From assembly GCF_022601895.1 (NCBI RefSeq), contig NZ_JAKVIO010000020.1, forward strand, positions 1-64,000: 64,000 nt of DNA, in the 5' to 3' direction. Below are positions 19,486-28,592 of the stretch, one piece after another (within the stretch, counting starts at the first letter, position 1; every line of letters starts with the position of its first letter). A program made the position numbers and the translations under genes. This DNA comes from Sphingomonas sp. LaA6.9. GTDB lineage: Bacteria > Pseudomonadota > Alphaproteobacteria > Sphingomonadales > Sphingomonadaceae. Below the pieces are notes generated by a model that had not been told where the DNA came from, made no database searches, and saw only the letters and a list, made by a program, of their open reading frames with translations.

Positions 19486-20523
19486 ATGCTTTACTCGCTG
19501 CTCCGCCCGCTCGTCTTCACGCTCGATGCCGAGCGCGCGCATCGCCTCAGCATCGCCGCGCTGAAGCTGCTGCCCGTCGCCGCGCCGCCCGCGCCCGATC
19601 CGCTGCTGTCGACGCGCTTCGCGGGGATCACCTTTCCCAATCCGGTGGGGCTCGCCGCGGGCTATGACAAGGATGGCGAGGTGCCGCACGCCATGCTCGG
19701 CCTCGGTTTCGGCTTTACCGAACTCGGCACGCTCACGCCGCTGCCGCAGGCGGGCAATCCGAAACCCCGCCTCTTCCGTCTTGTCGAGGACGAGGCGGTC
19801 ATCAACCGCATGGGCTTCAACAATGGCGGGCAGGAAGCGGCGCGCGAACGGCTGAAGCGCGTGGCGCACCGTCCCGGCATCGTCGGGGTCAATATCGGCG
19901 CGAACAAGGACAGCACCGACCGCATCGCCGACTATGCGAAGGGGGTCGCGGCGATGAAGGAGGTCGCGACCTACCTCGCCATCAACATCTCCTCGCCCAA
20001 CACGCCCGGACTGCGCGCGCTGCAGGATGCGGGGGCGCTCGAGGCGCTGCTCGACGCGGTGACGGCCGCGCGGGGAAGCGACGGCCCGCCGATATTCCTG
20101 AAGGTCGCCCCCGATCTCGAGCCCGCCGATATCGACGACATCGCGCGCATCGCCGCGGACAAGGCACTGGACGCGCTGATCGTCTCCAACACCACCATCA
20201 CCCGCCCCGCTCTCGCGAGCCGCCACGCCGGCGAAACCGGCGGCCTGTCAGGCGCACCCTTGCGCGACCTGGCCCAGCAACGCCTCGCCGATTTCCGCAA
20301 GGCAACGGGTGGCACGATCCCGCTCATCGGCACGGGCGGCATCGCCACCGCCGAGGACGCCTATGCCCGCATCCGCGCCGGCGCGAGCCTGATCCAGATC
20401 TATTCGGCGATGGTCTATGAAGGGCCGGGCCTCGCGCGGAGGATCAGCAAGGGGTTGAAGGCGCTGCTCAGGCGCGACGGTTTCGCCAATGTCGCGGACG
20501 CGGTGGGAACCGATACACGCTGA
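19486..20523 (+). CDS. pyrD: Dihydroorotate dehydrogenase (quinone), class 2
   Basis: 345 residues. The N-terminal membrane-association helices (YSLLRPLVFTLDAERAHRLS) mark class 2. FMN/substrate motifs: NPVGLAAGYDKDGE, ELGTLTPLPQAGNPKPRLFR, RMGFNNGG, GVNIGANKDS, LAINISSPNTPGLRALQ (with the catalytic-loop Ser), FLKVAPDL, SNTTITRP, GGLSGAPL and IGTGGI. Oxidises dihydroorotate to orotate and passes electrons to quinone at the inner membrane (pyrimidine synthesis). The ATG lies in the gap of about 170 bp from the divergent DUF885 gene. Confidence 0.97.
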   Translation: MLYSLLRPLVFTLDAERAHRLSIAALKLLPVAAPPAPDPLLSTRFAGITFPNPVGLAAGYDKDGEVPHAMLGLGFGFTELGTLTPLPQAGNPKPRLFRLVEDEAVINRMGFNNGGQEAARERLKRVAHRPGIVGVNIGANKDSTDRIADYAKGVAAMKEVATYLAINISSPNTPGLRALQDAGALEALLDAVTAARGSDGPPIFLKVAPDLEPADIDDIARIAADKALDALIVSNTTITRPALASRHAGETGGLSGAPLRDLAQQRLADFRKATGGTIPLIGTGGIATAEDAYARIRAGASLIQIYSAMVYEGPGLARRISKGLKALLRRDGFANVADAVGTDTR

Positions 20524-20624
20524 AGCCGGACCGTCCCGCGATACCGGCTGTGCGGGTGAATATCGTTGTGGCCCCGCGCCGGGGGCGGCAAAAAATCCCA
20601 CCTCGGGATGACGGGAGCGATCGG

Positions 20625-20948
20625 ATGAGGCCGCGCTCGGTGCTCCTTGCAGCAATCATGATATCGACGGCTGGGACCGGCCTTGCGCAGGAGCGCCTAC
20701 TGTCATCGCCGGCGTATGTGGCGCCGATCCGCACGCCGCGCGAGATTGCCAACCGCCAGTTCGCCGCGCGCATGGAAGCGCTGCGGCAGGAGGCGGTCCG
20801 CCAGCAACAGGCCGACGGCGGCACCCTCACACCCGAACACCGCGCCCAGCTACAGGCAAAGCTCGATCGCCTTCATGAGACCCATCGACGACTGGTGGCG
20901 CGTAACGACGCCTTGAGCGTCAACGCCGACGGCTCGCGCCGGGATTGA
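20625..20948 (+). CDS. Small exported protein of unknown function
   Basis: 107 residues with a signal peptide (MRPRSVLLAAIMISTAGTGLAQ). The mature part is hydrophilic and helical, Gln/Arg-rich (IANRQFAARMEALRQEAVRQ, LTPEHRAQLQAKLDRLHETH), suggesting a short coiled coil. The start ATG 20625 has GGGAG eight bases upstream. The frame also opens further upstream (20550), but that part encodes Arg-rich noise. No known domain. It lies about 100 bp after pyrD on the same strand. Confidence 0.75.
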   Translation: MRPRSVLLAAIMISTAGTGLAQERLLSSPAYVAPIRTPREIANRQFAARMEALRQEAVRQQQADGGTLTPEHRAQLQAKLDRLHETHRRLVARNDALSVNADGSRRD

Positions 20949-21248
20949 ATTGCGGGAGGCGCGGGCGACGCGCTGACGCCTGTTTTGTGCTCATTGTCGT
21001 GGATTGCGGATGAGGTCGTCTAATCGCGCGCTATAACGCAAGTCCTTTCTGGTTGATCGTTTGCCGGGTGCATGGTCGTCTTCGGGGTCGGCATCGGCCG
21101 CCACATGATGGGGCTTCGCGGGTTGAGGCTTCCAATGTGGATGACGCACTGTGCTGGTATACAGCTGTGCACCTCATCTGACGGAATGGCTCTGCCCACG
21201 TCCCGGCAGGGACGTATCGGCGCGTTCGGGCCGGACGCTAACCGATTT
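20949..21248. other. Intergenic segment left of the IS110 gene
   Basis: 300 bp with no convincing gene or RNA. It holds the 3' non-coding side of the IS110 element, whose exact end cannot be fixed because this family lacks plain terminal repeats. Short palindromic pieces exist (for example GTCCCGGCAGGGAC around 21199-21212). Confidence 0.5.
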
Positions 21249-22271
21249 CTAAGTTGCGGCGGCAGATCGGTTGAACATCTCGCCGGACTTCAGCATCGCA
21301 TGCATTAGGACGGCGAGCTTCCGAGCGACGGCAACAGCTGCGCGCTTGAAGCCGACGCGCTCCCTGAGCTTGAGACCCCACGTCCGCAGATCGCTATCTG
21401 CCGAGGAACGGGTGAGGACAACTGTCGCTGCTTCGTAAAGGAGACCGCGCAGGTGACGGTCTCCTCGTCGTGATATGTGGCCATCATAGTCTACTTCTCC
21501 GGATTGGTAGCGCCGGGTCGTCAGCCCGAGCCATGCGCCCACGGAGCTGGATTTCTTGAAGTTATTGGGATCTTCGATCGCAGTCGCGAAAGATGTCGCG
21601 GTGATCGCGCCTATTCCTGGGATCGACATGAGGATTTGGCACGCTTCGCTCTCGCGTGCGTCGGCAACAAGCTGCCGCCCGAGTTCGGCTGCTCTGATGC
21701 GTATGCTACGCCAAGCCTCCAGGACCGGCAGCACGATAGCGGCGAGTCCCAGTTGGTCGACGAGGAGGTTCCGAACATGCTCCTCGAACTTGCTTCCCTT
21801 GCCTGCGGGTACGAGCAGGCCGAATGTCTTCATTAGCCCCCGGATTTGGTTCGAGAGCTCTGTCGCAATCCTGACCAACCGGGTTCGTGCCGCCACCAGC
21901 GTGCGGGCCAGCATGCTGTCGAACCCCTTTACCCGCACTTCCCGGAAGAAGCCGACCTCCGCCAGATGCGCCAGACCATCCGCGTCATTCGCGTCCGTCT
22001 TGTTCGCCGCCATATCGAGCGCCGCCTTGGCATGGCGCGCATCGATGCAGATCGCCGGTAGCCCTTCTGCGGAGAGCGTATGGTAGAACCACACCGACAG
22101 GGGTCCGGTCTCGAAGATAACCCGTCTCGCTGATGGCGCGCGCTTGCGTATCAGCTCCGCAATGAGCTTCGGCTCCGACGCACACTTCCCACGCCAGATG
22201 CGCGTGCCATCACGCCGCACAGAGACGGCCGTCTCTTTCATCGACACGTCGAGTCCGATATACTCTTCCAT
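21249..22271 (-). mobile_element. IS110-family insertion sequence, transposase gene
   Basis: 340 residues, intact. The N-terminal RuvC-like DEDD domain has Asp8 in YIGLDVSMKETAV, Glu in VIFETGPLS, and the Asp pair in KTDANDADGLAHLAEVGFF. The C-terminal Transposase_20 domain has MSIPGIGAITATSFATAIED and the GLTTRRYQSGE stretch carrying the conserved Ser. IS110 enzymes move a circular intermediate without terminal inverted repeats and are guided by a bridge RNA encoded in the non-coding end. GGAG lies seven bases before the ATG. The reading frame has no lesion, so the element may be active. Confidence 0.93.
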
Positions 22272-22477
22272 GGCTGTTCTCCGTTAGATGCTTGGGCCCG
22301 GCGCCAGTCGTGAGCCCGTATTTCCATCTTATCGGGGAACAGCCACCCGCTTCCATGCTGCGACTGCTTTGGGGCGACTCGCTCCCGCGATTACCCCATG
22401 TGGATGGCTCCCGCTCACGGCAGCTGAGTGCCAGGATGGGTTGCTGTCATGCAAACCCGAGCAAAGGAGCCACCGCC
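22272..22477. other. Non-coding segment between the IS110 gene and the IS110 remnant
   Basis: About 200 bp without a gene. It should contain the 5' non-coding end of the intact IS110 (minus strand) and the 5' non-coding end of the second, truncated IS110 (plus strand), head to head. In IS110-subgroup elements this 5' end encodes the bridge RNA. The border between the two elements and any target core cannot be placed by eye. Confidence 0.45.
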
Positions 22478-22582
22478 ATGGAGATTAGCACGATCGGCCT
22501 GGATTTGGGCAGTGATCAGGCAGATCGACAAATCCGATCACTTCACTTCGCAGGGAACCGATTTTTCTTTCCGCATGCCTGA
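22478..22582 (+). pseudogene. Truncated 5' end of a second IS110-family transposase
   Basis: An AAAGGAG site is followed at 22478 by ATG and a frame starting MEISTIGLDLG. This is the standard start of many IS110/IS1111 transposases (M-x-I-S-T-I-G-L-D-L-(G/A)). The likeness stops after residue 11 (about base 22511). The frame then continues through unrelated sequence to a stop at 22582. I read it as a remnant left by deletion or by insertion of another sequence. It differs from the intact neighbour, which starts MEEYIGLDVS. Confidence 0.65.
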
Positions 22583-22693
22583 CCTTTCTAACCTTCGGGC
22601 CGGACTTATCGCCCTGATCGATCACAGAAAGCCAGATAATCGACTGGATATTATTGCGAGCGATTCGCATATTGTGCGTGGAAGGAACACGCC

Positions 22694-22906
22694 ATGTCCG
22701 CCGACTATCTGAAGACGCTCACCTATCTCGCGATCCACCTCACCATCGGGTTCAGCGTCGCCTATGCGCTCACCGGATCGGCGTCGGTCGCGGGCGGGAT
22801 CGCGCTCGTTGAGCCGTGCATCAACGCGGTCGCTTTCTTCTTCCATGAAAAGGCATGGCGCGGTGATTTCGCCTTTGCCCGGCTGCGGAGCATGATTTCG
22901 GCATGA
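22694..22906 (+). CDS. DUF2061 small membrane protein
   Basis: 70 residues. LKTLTYLAIHLTIGFSVAYA and the GGIALVEPCINAVAFFFHE segment are the DUF2061 core: two membrane helices joined by a short loop, ending before a charged tail. AAGGAA lies seven bases before the ATG. Inner membrane; function unknown for the family. It lies 40 bp before the gamma-glutamyltransferase gene. Confidence 0.88.
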   Translation: MSADYLKTLTYLAIHLTIGFSVAYALTGSASVAGGIALVEPCINAVAFFFHEKAWRGDFAFARLRSMISA

Positions 22907-22946
22907 GCGCTTGCCGCAAGAACAAAGGCGGCTAGTATCGCGCCCC

Positions 22947-24617
22947 ATGTTCAAGCGCATCTTTCTGATCTTCGCCCTTTTCCTGATTCCCACCGCCGCC
23001 ACTGCCCAGGGCGGTGTCGTGTCCTCGGCCGATCCGCGCGCCACCGAGGCGGGGCGCGAGATACTCCGCGCGGGCGGCAGCGCCGCCGATGCCGCGATGG
23101 CGATGATGCTCGCGCTGACCGTGGTCGAGCCGCAAAGCTCGGGCATCGGCGGCGGCGGCTTCCTCGTCCATCACGACGGCAAGACGCAGAAGATCGGGAC
23201 GATCGACGGGCGCGAGATGGCGCCGAAATCGGCCTCGCCCGATCTGTTCCTCGATGATTCGGGCCAGCCGATCGGCTATCGGGACGCTTTTCAGGGCGGG
23301 CATTCGGTGGGCGTGCCCGGCAATATCCGACTGATGGCGGACGCGCACAAGCGCTGGGGCAAGCTCGCCTGGCCGCGCCTTTTCGAGCCCGCGATCCGGC
23401 TTGCCGACAAGGGCTATACGGTCAATGCGACGCTCGCGAACCGGCTCGCGATGATCGCGCCGCTCTGGTCGCGCTTTCCCGATGCGCAGGCTATCTATTG
23501 GGAGAATGGCAAGCCCAAGGCGCAGGGCGCGACGGTGAAGAACCCTGCGCTCGCCGCGCTGCTCAGGCGCATCGCAGCCGAGGGGCCCGACGCCTTCTAC
23601 ACGGGTCCCGCGGGTCAGGCGCTGGTCGCCGCGGTCAGCAAGGCGCACGTGAGTGCGGTGCCGATGACGCTGGCCGACCTGGCCGCCTACAGGGCGAAGG
23701 ATCGCGACCCGGTCTGCGCGCCCTATCGCCGCTTCAGGGTGTGCGGCATGGGCCCGCCCTCCTCGGGTGCGACGACCGTGCTCCAGATCCTCGGTATGCT
23801 CGAGCGCTTCGACCTGAAGGCAATGGGCAAGGACGATCCGAAAGCCTGGCACCTGATCGCCGAGGCCATGATGCTCGCCTATGCCGATCGCGAAATGTAT
23901 CTGGGCGATCCCGATTTCGTGAAGGTGCCCGTCGCGGGGCTGATCGACAGGCAATATCTCGCCGGTCGCTCGAAGCTGATCGCGCCCGAGACCTCGCTTG
24001 CCGCCTATGAGCCGGGCACGCCTCCGGGGGCCGAGCCGCGCACCTATGCGGTATCGAAGGAAGTCGCGGGCACGACGCATTTCGTCGCGGTCGACCGACA
24101 GGGCAATGTCGCCAACATGACCTCGACGATCGAGGGTCCCTTCGGCAGCCAGCTCGTCGCGAACGGCATGTTCCTCAACAATGAACTGACCGACTTCACC
24201 TTCGCGCCGATGCAGGACGGCGCGCCCGTCGCCAACCGCGTCGAAGCGGGCAAGCGGCCCTTGTCCTCGATGTCGCCGACGATCGTCTATGACCAAAGCG
24301 GCAAGGTCGTTCTCGCGCTGGGTTCTGCGGGCGGCAAGCGGATCATCATGCACGTCGCCAAGACGCTGATCGGTTACATGGATTTCGGGCTTCCGGCGGC
24401 CGACGCGATCGCCCTGCCCAATATCTATTTCGGCGGCGACGCGGTGATGATCGAAAAGGACACGCCGCTCGTCGCAAAACTGCCCGAAATGTCGAAACTT
24501 GGCCGTACCGTGGTCGCGTCGGATCTGGGGTCGAAGGTCAATGCCGTGGAATGGACAGCACAGGGCTGGCGGGGCGCGGCCGATCCGCGCAGCGAGGGCA
24601 CCACGCTCGCGGAATGA
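22947..24617 (+). CDS. ggt: Gamma-glutamyltransferase, periplasmic
   Basis: 556 residues with a signal peptide (MFKRIFLIFALFLIPTAATAQ). The large-subunit part starts VVSSADPRATEAGREIL and includes SSGIGGGGFLVHHDG. The autocatalytic Thr that begins the small subunit is in GTTHFVAVDRQGNVANMTST, and the later oxyanion part is RPLSSMSPTIVYD. Splits glutathione or transfers its gamma-glutamyl group in the periplasm. I start at ATG 22947, since the 12 upstream codons (from 22911) would spoil the signal peptide. Followed by the acyl-CoA ligase on the same strand after 78 bp. Confidence 0.93.
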   Translation: MFKRIFLIFALFLIPTAATAQGGVVSSADPRATEAGREILRAGGSAADAAMAMMLALTVVEPQSSGIGGGGFLVHHDGKTQKIGTIDGREMAPKSASPDLFLDDSGQPIGYRDAFQGGHSVGVPGNIRLMADAHKRWGKLAWPRLFEPAIRLADKGYTVNATLANRLAMIAPLWSRFPDAQAIYWENGKPKAQGATVKNPALAALLRRIAAEGPDAFYTGPAGQALVAAVSKAHVSAVPMTLADLAAYRAKDRDPVCAPYRRFRVCGMGPPSSGATTVLQILGMLERFDLKAMGKDDPKAWHLIAEAMMLAYADREMYLGDPDFVKVPVAGLIDRQYLAGRSKLIAPETSLAAYEPGTPPGAEPRTYAVSKEVAGTTHFVAVDRQGNVANMTSTIEGPFGSQLVANGMFLNNELTDFTFAPMQDGAPVANRVEAGKRPLSSMSPTIVYDQSGKVVLALGSAGGKRIIMHVAKTLIGYMDFGLPAADAIALPNIYFGGDAVMIEKDTPLVAKLPEMSKLGRTVVASDLGSKVNAVEWTAQGWRGAADPRSEGTTLAE

Positions 24618-24695
24618 ATGGGCGCCGTTCGGGGGGACGGTCAGGGTTTATAGGGATTGGCGATGCGGCAAAGCCGTGCGTCTAATGGAGGGGTC

Positions 24696-26486
24696 ATGCG
24701 CGAACTCGAACATTTTCCGAATCTCGTCACCATGTTCTTCAAGCGGGCCGGCGAGGAGGGCGACAAGCCCTTTCTCTGGCACAAGGCGGGGGGAAGCTGG
24801 CACTCGCTGAGCTGGCGCGAGGCTGCGGAGAAGGTGGCAAGCCTTTCGGCGGGGCTCAGGCGCATCGGCCTCAAGCCAGGCGACCGCGTCATGCTGGTGA
24901 GCGAGAACCGCCCCGAATGGTGCCTGTCGGACCTCGCGATCATGGCCGCGGGCTGCGTGACGGTGCCGACCTACACCACCAACACCGAGCGCGACCACCA
25001 GCACATCCTCGAGAATAGCGGCTCCGCGGCGGTGATCGTCTCGAATGACAAGCTCGCGCGCAGCGTGATGCCCGGCGTCGTGCGCTCATCGCAGGTCCGC
25101 GCGGTGATCGGGATCGAGCCGCTGCGCGTCGCGCAGACCGGCCATGTCGACTATCACGACTGGAACTCGCTGATCGCCGCCGAGATGCCCGACATATCAG
25201 GAGCCGCGGCAGCCGCCACCTTCGGACGCGGCGATCTGGCGTGCATCATCTACACCAGCGGCACCGGCGGCGCCCCGCGCGGCGTCATGCAGCATCACGG
25301 CGCAATCCTCCACAATGTCGAGGGCTGCTGCATCATCATCACGGAGGACTTCGGCTGGGACGACGAGGTCTTCCTGTCCTTCCTGCCACTCAGCCACGCC
25401 TATGAGCATACTGGCGGCCAGTTCCTGCCGATCGCATTGGGCGGCCAGATCTATTACTCCGAAGGCCTCGACAAGCTCGCCAGCAATATCGAGGAGGTGC
25501 GCCCGACAATCATGGTCGTGGTGCCGCGCCTTTTCGAGGTGCTGCGCCAGCGGATGGTGAAGGCGGTCGAGAAGCAGGGCAAGGTGCCGCAGGCATTGCT
25601 CAAGCGCGCATTGGGGCTTGGCGCGAAGGAACTGGGCGGCAAGCTGCCCTTCTGGGACAAGCCGATGGATGCGCTGCTCGACAGGATCTTCCGCCCCAAG
25701 ATCCAGGCGCGCTTCGGCGGCCGGATGAAGGCGCTCGTCTCGGGCGGCGCGCCGCTCAATCCCGATATCGGCGTCTTCTTCCACTCATTGGGGCTGACGC
25801 TGCTTCAGGGCTATGGGCAGACCGAGGCTGCGCCCGTCATCTCGTGCAACCGCCCCAAGGCGGGGATCAAGATGGACACCGTCGGCCCGCCCATGCCGCG
25901 CACCGAGGTCAGGATCGCCGAGGATGGCGAGATCCTCGTCCAGGGCGAACTGGTGATGAAGGGCTATTGGCGCAACGAGGCCGAGACCGAACGCGTGCTG
26001 ATCGATGGCTGGCTGCATACCGGCGACATCGGCCATATCGACGACAAGGGCCGGATCGTCATCACCGATCGCAAGAAGGACCTGATCGTTCTCGACAAGG
26101 GCGACAATGTCGCCCCGCAAAAGGTCGAGGGGATGCTGACGCTCCAGGCCGAAATCTCGCAGGCCATGGTGACGGGCGATCGTCGACCCTATCTCGTCGG
26201 CCTGATCGTGCCCGACGCCGAATGGGCCAGGGACTTCGCGGAGGCCAAGGGCCTTCCCGCCGACATCAGGCTGCTGCGCGAGCATGAACCCTTCCGCGCC
26301 GCGATCTCGGCGGCGGTCGACCGCGTCAACCGCGACCTCTCGGTGACCGAAAAGGTCCGCCGGTGGATCTTCGCCGACGAACCCTTCACGATCGACAACA
26401 AGCAGATGACGCCTTCGCTCAAGATCAGGCGCCATGTGCTGCGTGAAGTCTATGGCGAGCGGACCGATGCGCTCTACAAGGGCTGA
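24696..26486 (+). CDS. Long-chain acyl-CoA synthetase (AMP-forming)
   Basis: 596 residues. The AMP-binding P-loop variant is CIIYTSGTGGAPRGVMQHH, then FLPLSHAYEHTGGQF, the A5 motif LLQGYGQTEAAPVIS, A7 WLHTGDIGHIDDKGRI and A8 ITDRKKDLIVLDKGDNVAPQ. This is the eukaryote-like long FACS/bubblegum group. Activates fatty acids to acyl-CoA. GGAGG lies five bases before ATG 24696; the upstream ATG at 24657 is less likely. Distinct from the second ligase at about 50.1-51.8 kb. Confidence 0.9.
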   Translation: MRELEHFPNLVTMFFKRAGEEGDKPFLWHKAGGSWHSLSWREAAEKVASLSAGLRRIGLKPGDRVMLVSENRPEWCLSDLAIMAAGCVTVPTYTTNTERDHQHILENSGSAAVIVSNDKLARSVMPGVVRSSQVRAVIGIEPLRVAQTGHVDYHDWNSLIAAEMPDISGAAAAATFGRGDLACIIYTSGTGGAPRGVMQHHGAILHNVEGCCIIITEDFGWDDEVFLSFLPLSHAYEHTGGQFLPIALGGQIYYSEGLDKLASNIEEVRPTIMVVVPRLFEVLRQRMVKAVEKQGKVPQALLKRALGLGAKELGGKLPFWDKPMDALLDRIFRPKIQARFGGRMKALVSGGAPLNPDIGVFFHSLGLTLLQGYGQTEAAPVISCNRPKAGIKMDTVGPPMPRTEVRIAEDGEILVQGELVMKGYWRNEAETERVLIDGWLHTGDIGHIDDKGRIVITDRKKDLIVLDKGDNVAPQKVEGMLTLQAEISQAMVTGDRRPYLVGLIVPDAEWARDFAEAKGLPADIRLLREHEPFRAAISAAVDRVNRDLSVTEKVRRWIFADEPFTIDNKQMTPSLKIRRHVLREVYGERTDALYKG

Positions 26487-26497
26487 CGGCGCAGCGG

Positions 26498-26899
26498 TTA
26501 CTGCGCCCGGGTATAGGGGGTGAACTGCCCCAGCCTGCATTTGCCGATCGGTATCGATCCTCCGCCGCGTTCAACCACTGAAACCAGGTCGTTGCGGCAC
26601 AGATTGCTGCCCCAGAGTTCGACGATCAGGATCTGGTTGGGGCGCATGAACGGGCAGTTATCTGGCAGGTCGTTGCGCCAGAGCCGGTTACCCTGGCGGT
26701 ACAGGATGGTCTTGCTGTCGATGATGTCGGGACCACCGCCCTCGCTGGCCGGAATGCAGTTCACGGGCTCGCCTGCGATCCGGCCTTCGAGCGCCTCGGC
26801 AAGTCGTTGCTGCGCGCGCTCAGAAGATGCGGCGGTATGCGTGGCGCACGAGGCAGCGAGCACCAGCACAGGAGTTAAAAGCAACGCGCGCATGATCAT
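26498..26899 (-). CDS. Small lipoprotein, paralogue of the adjacent upstream gene
   Basis: 133 residues. The lipoprotein signal ends LVLAASCATHTA. The mature part has a short helical region (QQRLAEALEGRIAGEPVNCI) and a beta-rich part with Cys residues (LPDNCPFM, SNLCRNDLVSVVE, IGKCRLGQFTPYTR). The same order of motifs (GEP...CI, N..CPFM/GGCAGL, LCR.D, G.C.(F/L)G.F.PY) occurs in the preceding gene, so they are tandem duplicates. The start ATG 26899 forms an ATGA overlap with that gene's stop. Function unknown; probably at the outer or inner membrane. Confidence 0.85.
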   Translation of the reverse strand: MIMRALLLTPVLVLAASCATHTAASSERAQQRLAEALEGRIAGEPVNCIPASEGGGPDIIDSKTILYRQGNRLWRNDLPDNCPFMRPNQILIVELWGSNLCRNDLVSVVERGGGSIPIGKCRLGQFTPYTRAQ

Positions 26900-27318
26900 C
26901 GCGGCTTCCGGTAAGGGACGAAATCGCCAAAGATGCATGAGCCCGTCGAAAAGCCCGCCACGAGATCGGTGACAGTGGCGATGTCGCCGCGGCAGAGCTG
27001 GCTCGTCGTGCTCCGCGTGATGATCGCTTTGGTGTCGTTGAGCCCGGCGCAACCGCCCTGGAAGTTGTTCACATAGACCATGTCGCCGGCCATTTCATAA
27101 ACCACGGCGCGATCACGGATGGTAGTGCTCGAGCGCGCCTGGTGAAGCGTGATACAATCGGTGGGTTCTCCCGACTGCACCCTGCCCTTCAGCGCCTTGG
27201 TGAGCTCTGCATCAGCACGTGCGTCGCGTTCGGCGCGCGCCGCTTCAAGCTGCGCCGTATCGGCAGTCGCGCAGCCGGCGAGGCCGGCAAGGCCCAATAT
27301 CGGTATAAGGAGACGCAT
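26896..27318 (-). CDS. Small lipoprotein of unknown function
   Basis: 140 residues. The lipobox is in ILGLAGLAGCATADTAQ. Next come a charged helix (LEAARAERDARADAELTKAL) and a beta-rich domain with the conserved Cys pairs GEPTDCITLHQ, GGCAGLNDTK, SQLCRGDIATV, GSCIFGDFVPY. AAGGAG precedes the ATG. It is first of a two-gene unit with its paralogue. Paralogous pairs of this kind are seen in sphingomonads as uncharacterised lipoproteins. Confidence 0.85.
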   Translation of the reverse strand: MRLLIPILGLAGLAGCATADTAQLEAARAERDARADAELTKALKGRVQSGEPTDCITLHQARSSTTIRDRAVVYEMAGDMVYVNNFQGGCAGLNDTKAIITRSTTSQLCRGDIATVTDLVAGFSTGSCIFGDFVPYRKPR

Positions 27319-27372
27319 GGGGATACCTTTCGTGAAAGCGATTGTCCCCTGATGCCACTGATCCTACACCCT

Positions 27373-28101
27373 TTATCCGCGAAATGCATCCTTTTCGGCG
27401 CGGCGCTGCGCAAGCTCTTCGACGGTCGCCGCGCGCATGAAGGGATTGGTCTCGCGTTCGAGCGCGATCGTCGTCGGCACCGTCGCCTCGCCGGCCGCGC
27501 GCGCGACGTCGACCGCCTCCATCCGCGCGGCAATCGCCGCATTATCGGGCTCAGCCACGCGCGCATAGCGGCCATTGGACTGGGTATATTCATGCGCGCA
27601 ATAGACGCGCGTCTCGCCCGGCAGCGCCTTCAGTCTTTGCATATTGCCAAACATCTGCGCAGCCGTCCCCTCGAACAGCCGTCCGCAGCCCATGGCGAAG
27701 AGCGTATCGCCGACAAAGATGATGTCCTCGTCGGCGAAATGATAGGCGATATGCCCCGCAGTATGCGCCGGAACCTCGAGCACCCGTGCGACAGCACCGC
27801 CCAGCGCCACCTCGTCGCCTTCGCCCACCTCGCGATCGAGCGTCGGGATCCGCGCAGCCTCGGCTGCAGGGCCCGTGATCGTGCAACCCGTCGCGGCCTT
27901 GATCTCGGCATTGCCGCCGGTGTGATCGGGATGCCAGTGGGTGTTCCAGATCTGCGTGATCGTCCAGCCGCGTCGTGCGGCTTCGGCCAGCACGGGTTCG
28001 GCGACGGCCGGATCGACGACCATCGTCTCGCCCGAGACCGATTCGTGCGCCAGCCAGACATAATTGTCGCTGAGCACGGCTATGCGGACGATCTCGATCA
28101 T
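27373..28101 (-). CDS. gloB: Hydroxyacylglutathione hydrolase (glyoxalase II)
   Basis: 242 residues. Metallo-beta-lactamase fold with THWHPDHTGGN (the HxHxDH metal motif), VPAHTAGHIAYHF, FVGDTLFAMGCGRLFEGT and YCAHEYTQSN, followed by the C-terminal substrate-binding ERETNPFMRA typical of GloB. Hydrolyses S-lactoylglutathione to lactate. It follows gloA on the same strand after 13 bp, so both glyoxalase steps are cotranscribed. Confidence 0.96.
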   Translation of the reverse strand: MIEIVRIAVLSDNYVWLAHESVSGETMVVDPAVAEPVLAEAARRGWTITQIWNTHWHPDHTGGNAEIKAATGCTITGPAAEAARIPTLDREVGEGDEVALGGAVARVLEVPAHTAGHIAYHFADEDIIFVGDTLFAMGCGRLFEGTAAQMFGNMQRLKALPGETRVYCAHEYTQSNGRYARVAEPDNAAIAARMEAVDVARAAGEATVPTTIALERETNPFMRAATVEELAQRRAEKDAFRG

Positions 28102-28114
28102 CGCGGCGGTCCTT

Positions 28115-28525
28115 TTACCAGCTGCCCGTATTGGGCATCGAGGCCCAGGGCTCGGCGGGCTCCAGCCGTCCGGCCTGAAGCAGTTCGACCGAAATATTAT
28201 CGGGAGTTCTTACGAACGCCATATGCCCATCGCGCGGCGGCCGGTTGATCGTCACGCCATGGTCCATCAGCCGCTGGCAGGTCTCGTAGATATTGTCGAC
28301 GCGGTAGGCGAGGTGCCCGAAATTGCGCCCGCCCGAATATTCCTCGGGATCCCAGTTGTGCGTCAGTTCGACCTCGGCCTCATCGCCGGGCGCTGCGAGA
28401 TAGATCAGCGTGAAGCGCCCCTGCTCGCTCTCCATCCGCCGCGTCTCCTTCAGGCCGAGCAGCTCGAAGAAGCGGATCGTGGCGTCGGGATCGGTGACGC
28501 GGATCATGGTGTGAAGGTATTTCAT
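28115..28525 (-). CDS. gloA: Lactoylglutathione lyase (glyoxalase I)
   Basis: 136 residues. One VOC unit pair: MKYLHTMIRVTDPDATIRFF with the first metal His, FTLIYLAAPGDEAEVELTHN with Glu, NFGHLAYRVDNIYETCQRL with the third ligand His, and TPDNISVELLQ with the last Glu. Isomerises the methylglyoxal-glutathione hemithioacetal. The start is ATG 28525; an open frame continuing to 28825 belongs to the antisense of the next gene. Adjacent to gloB. Confidence 0.95.
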   Translation of the reverse strand: MKYLHTMIRVTDPDATIRFFELLGLKETRRMESEQGRFTLIYLAAPGDEAEVELTHNWDPEEYSGGRNFGHLAYRVDNIYETCQRLMDHGVTINRPPRDGHMAFVRTPDNISVELLQAGRLEPAEPWASMPNTGSW

Positions 28526-28592
28526 CGACACATCCTGTTCAGGCGGAAAGGGATGAGCGCGATATAGGCGACCACGCCGGGCTTTGCAGCCC

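Noticed and set aside
21120-22420. ATGTGGATG present on both sides of the IS110 gene as a target duplication
   Set aside because: Only nine bases, at unequal distance from the gene; IS110 elements normally make no duplication, so probably chance.
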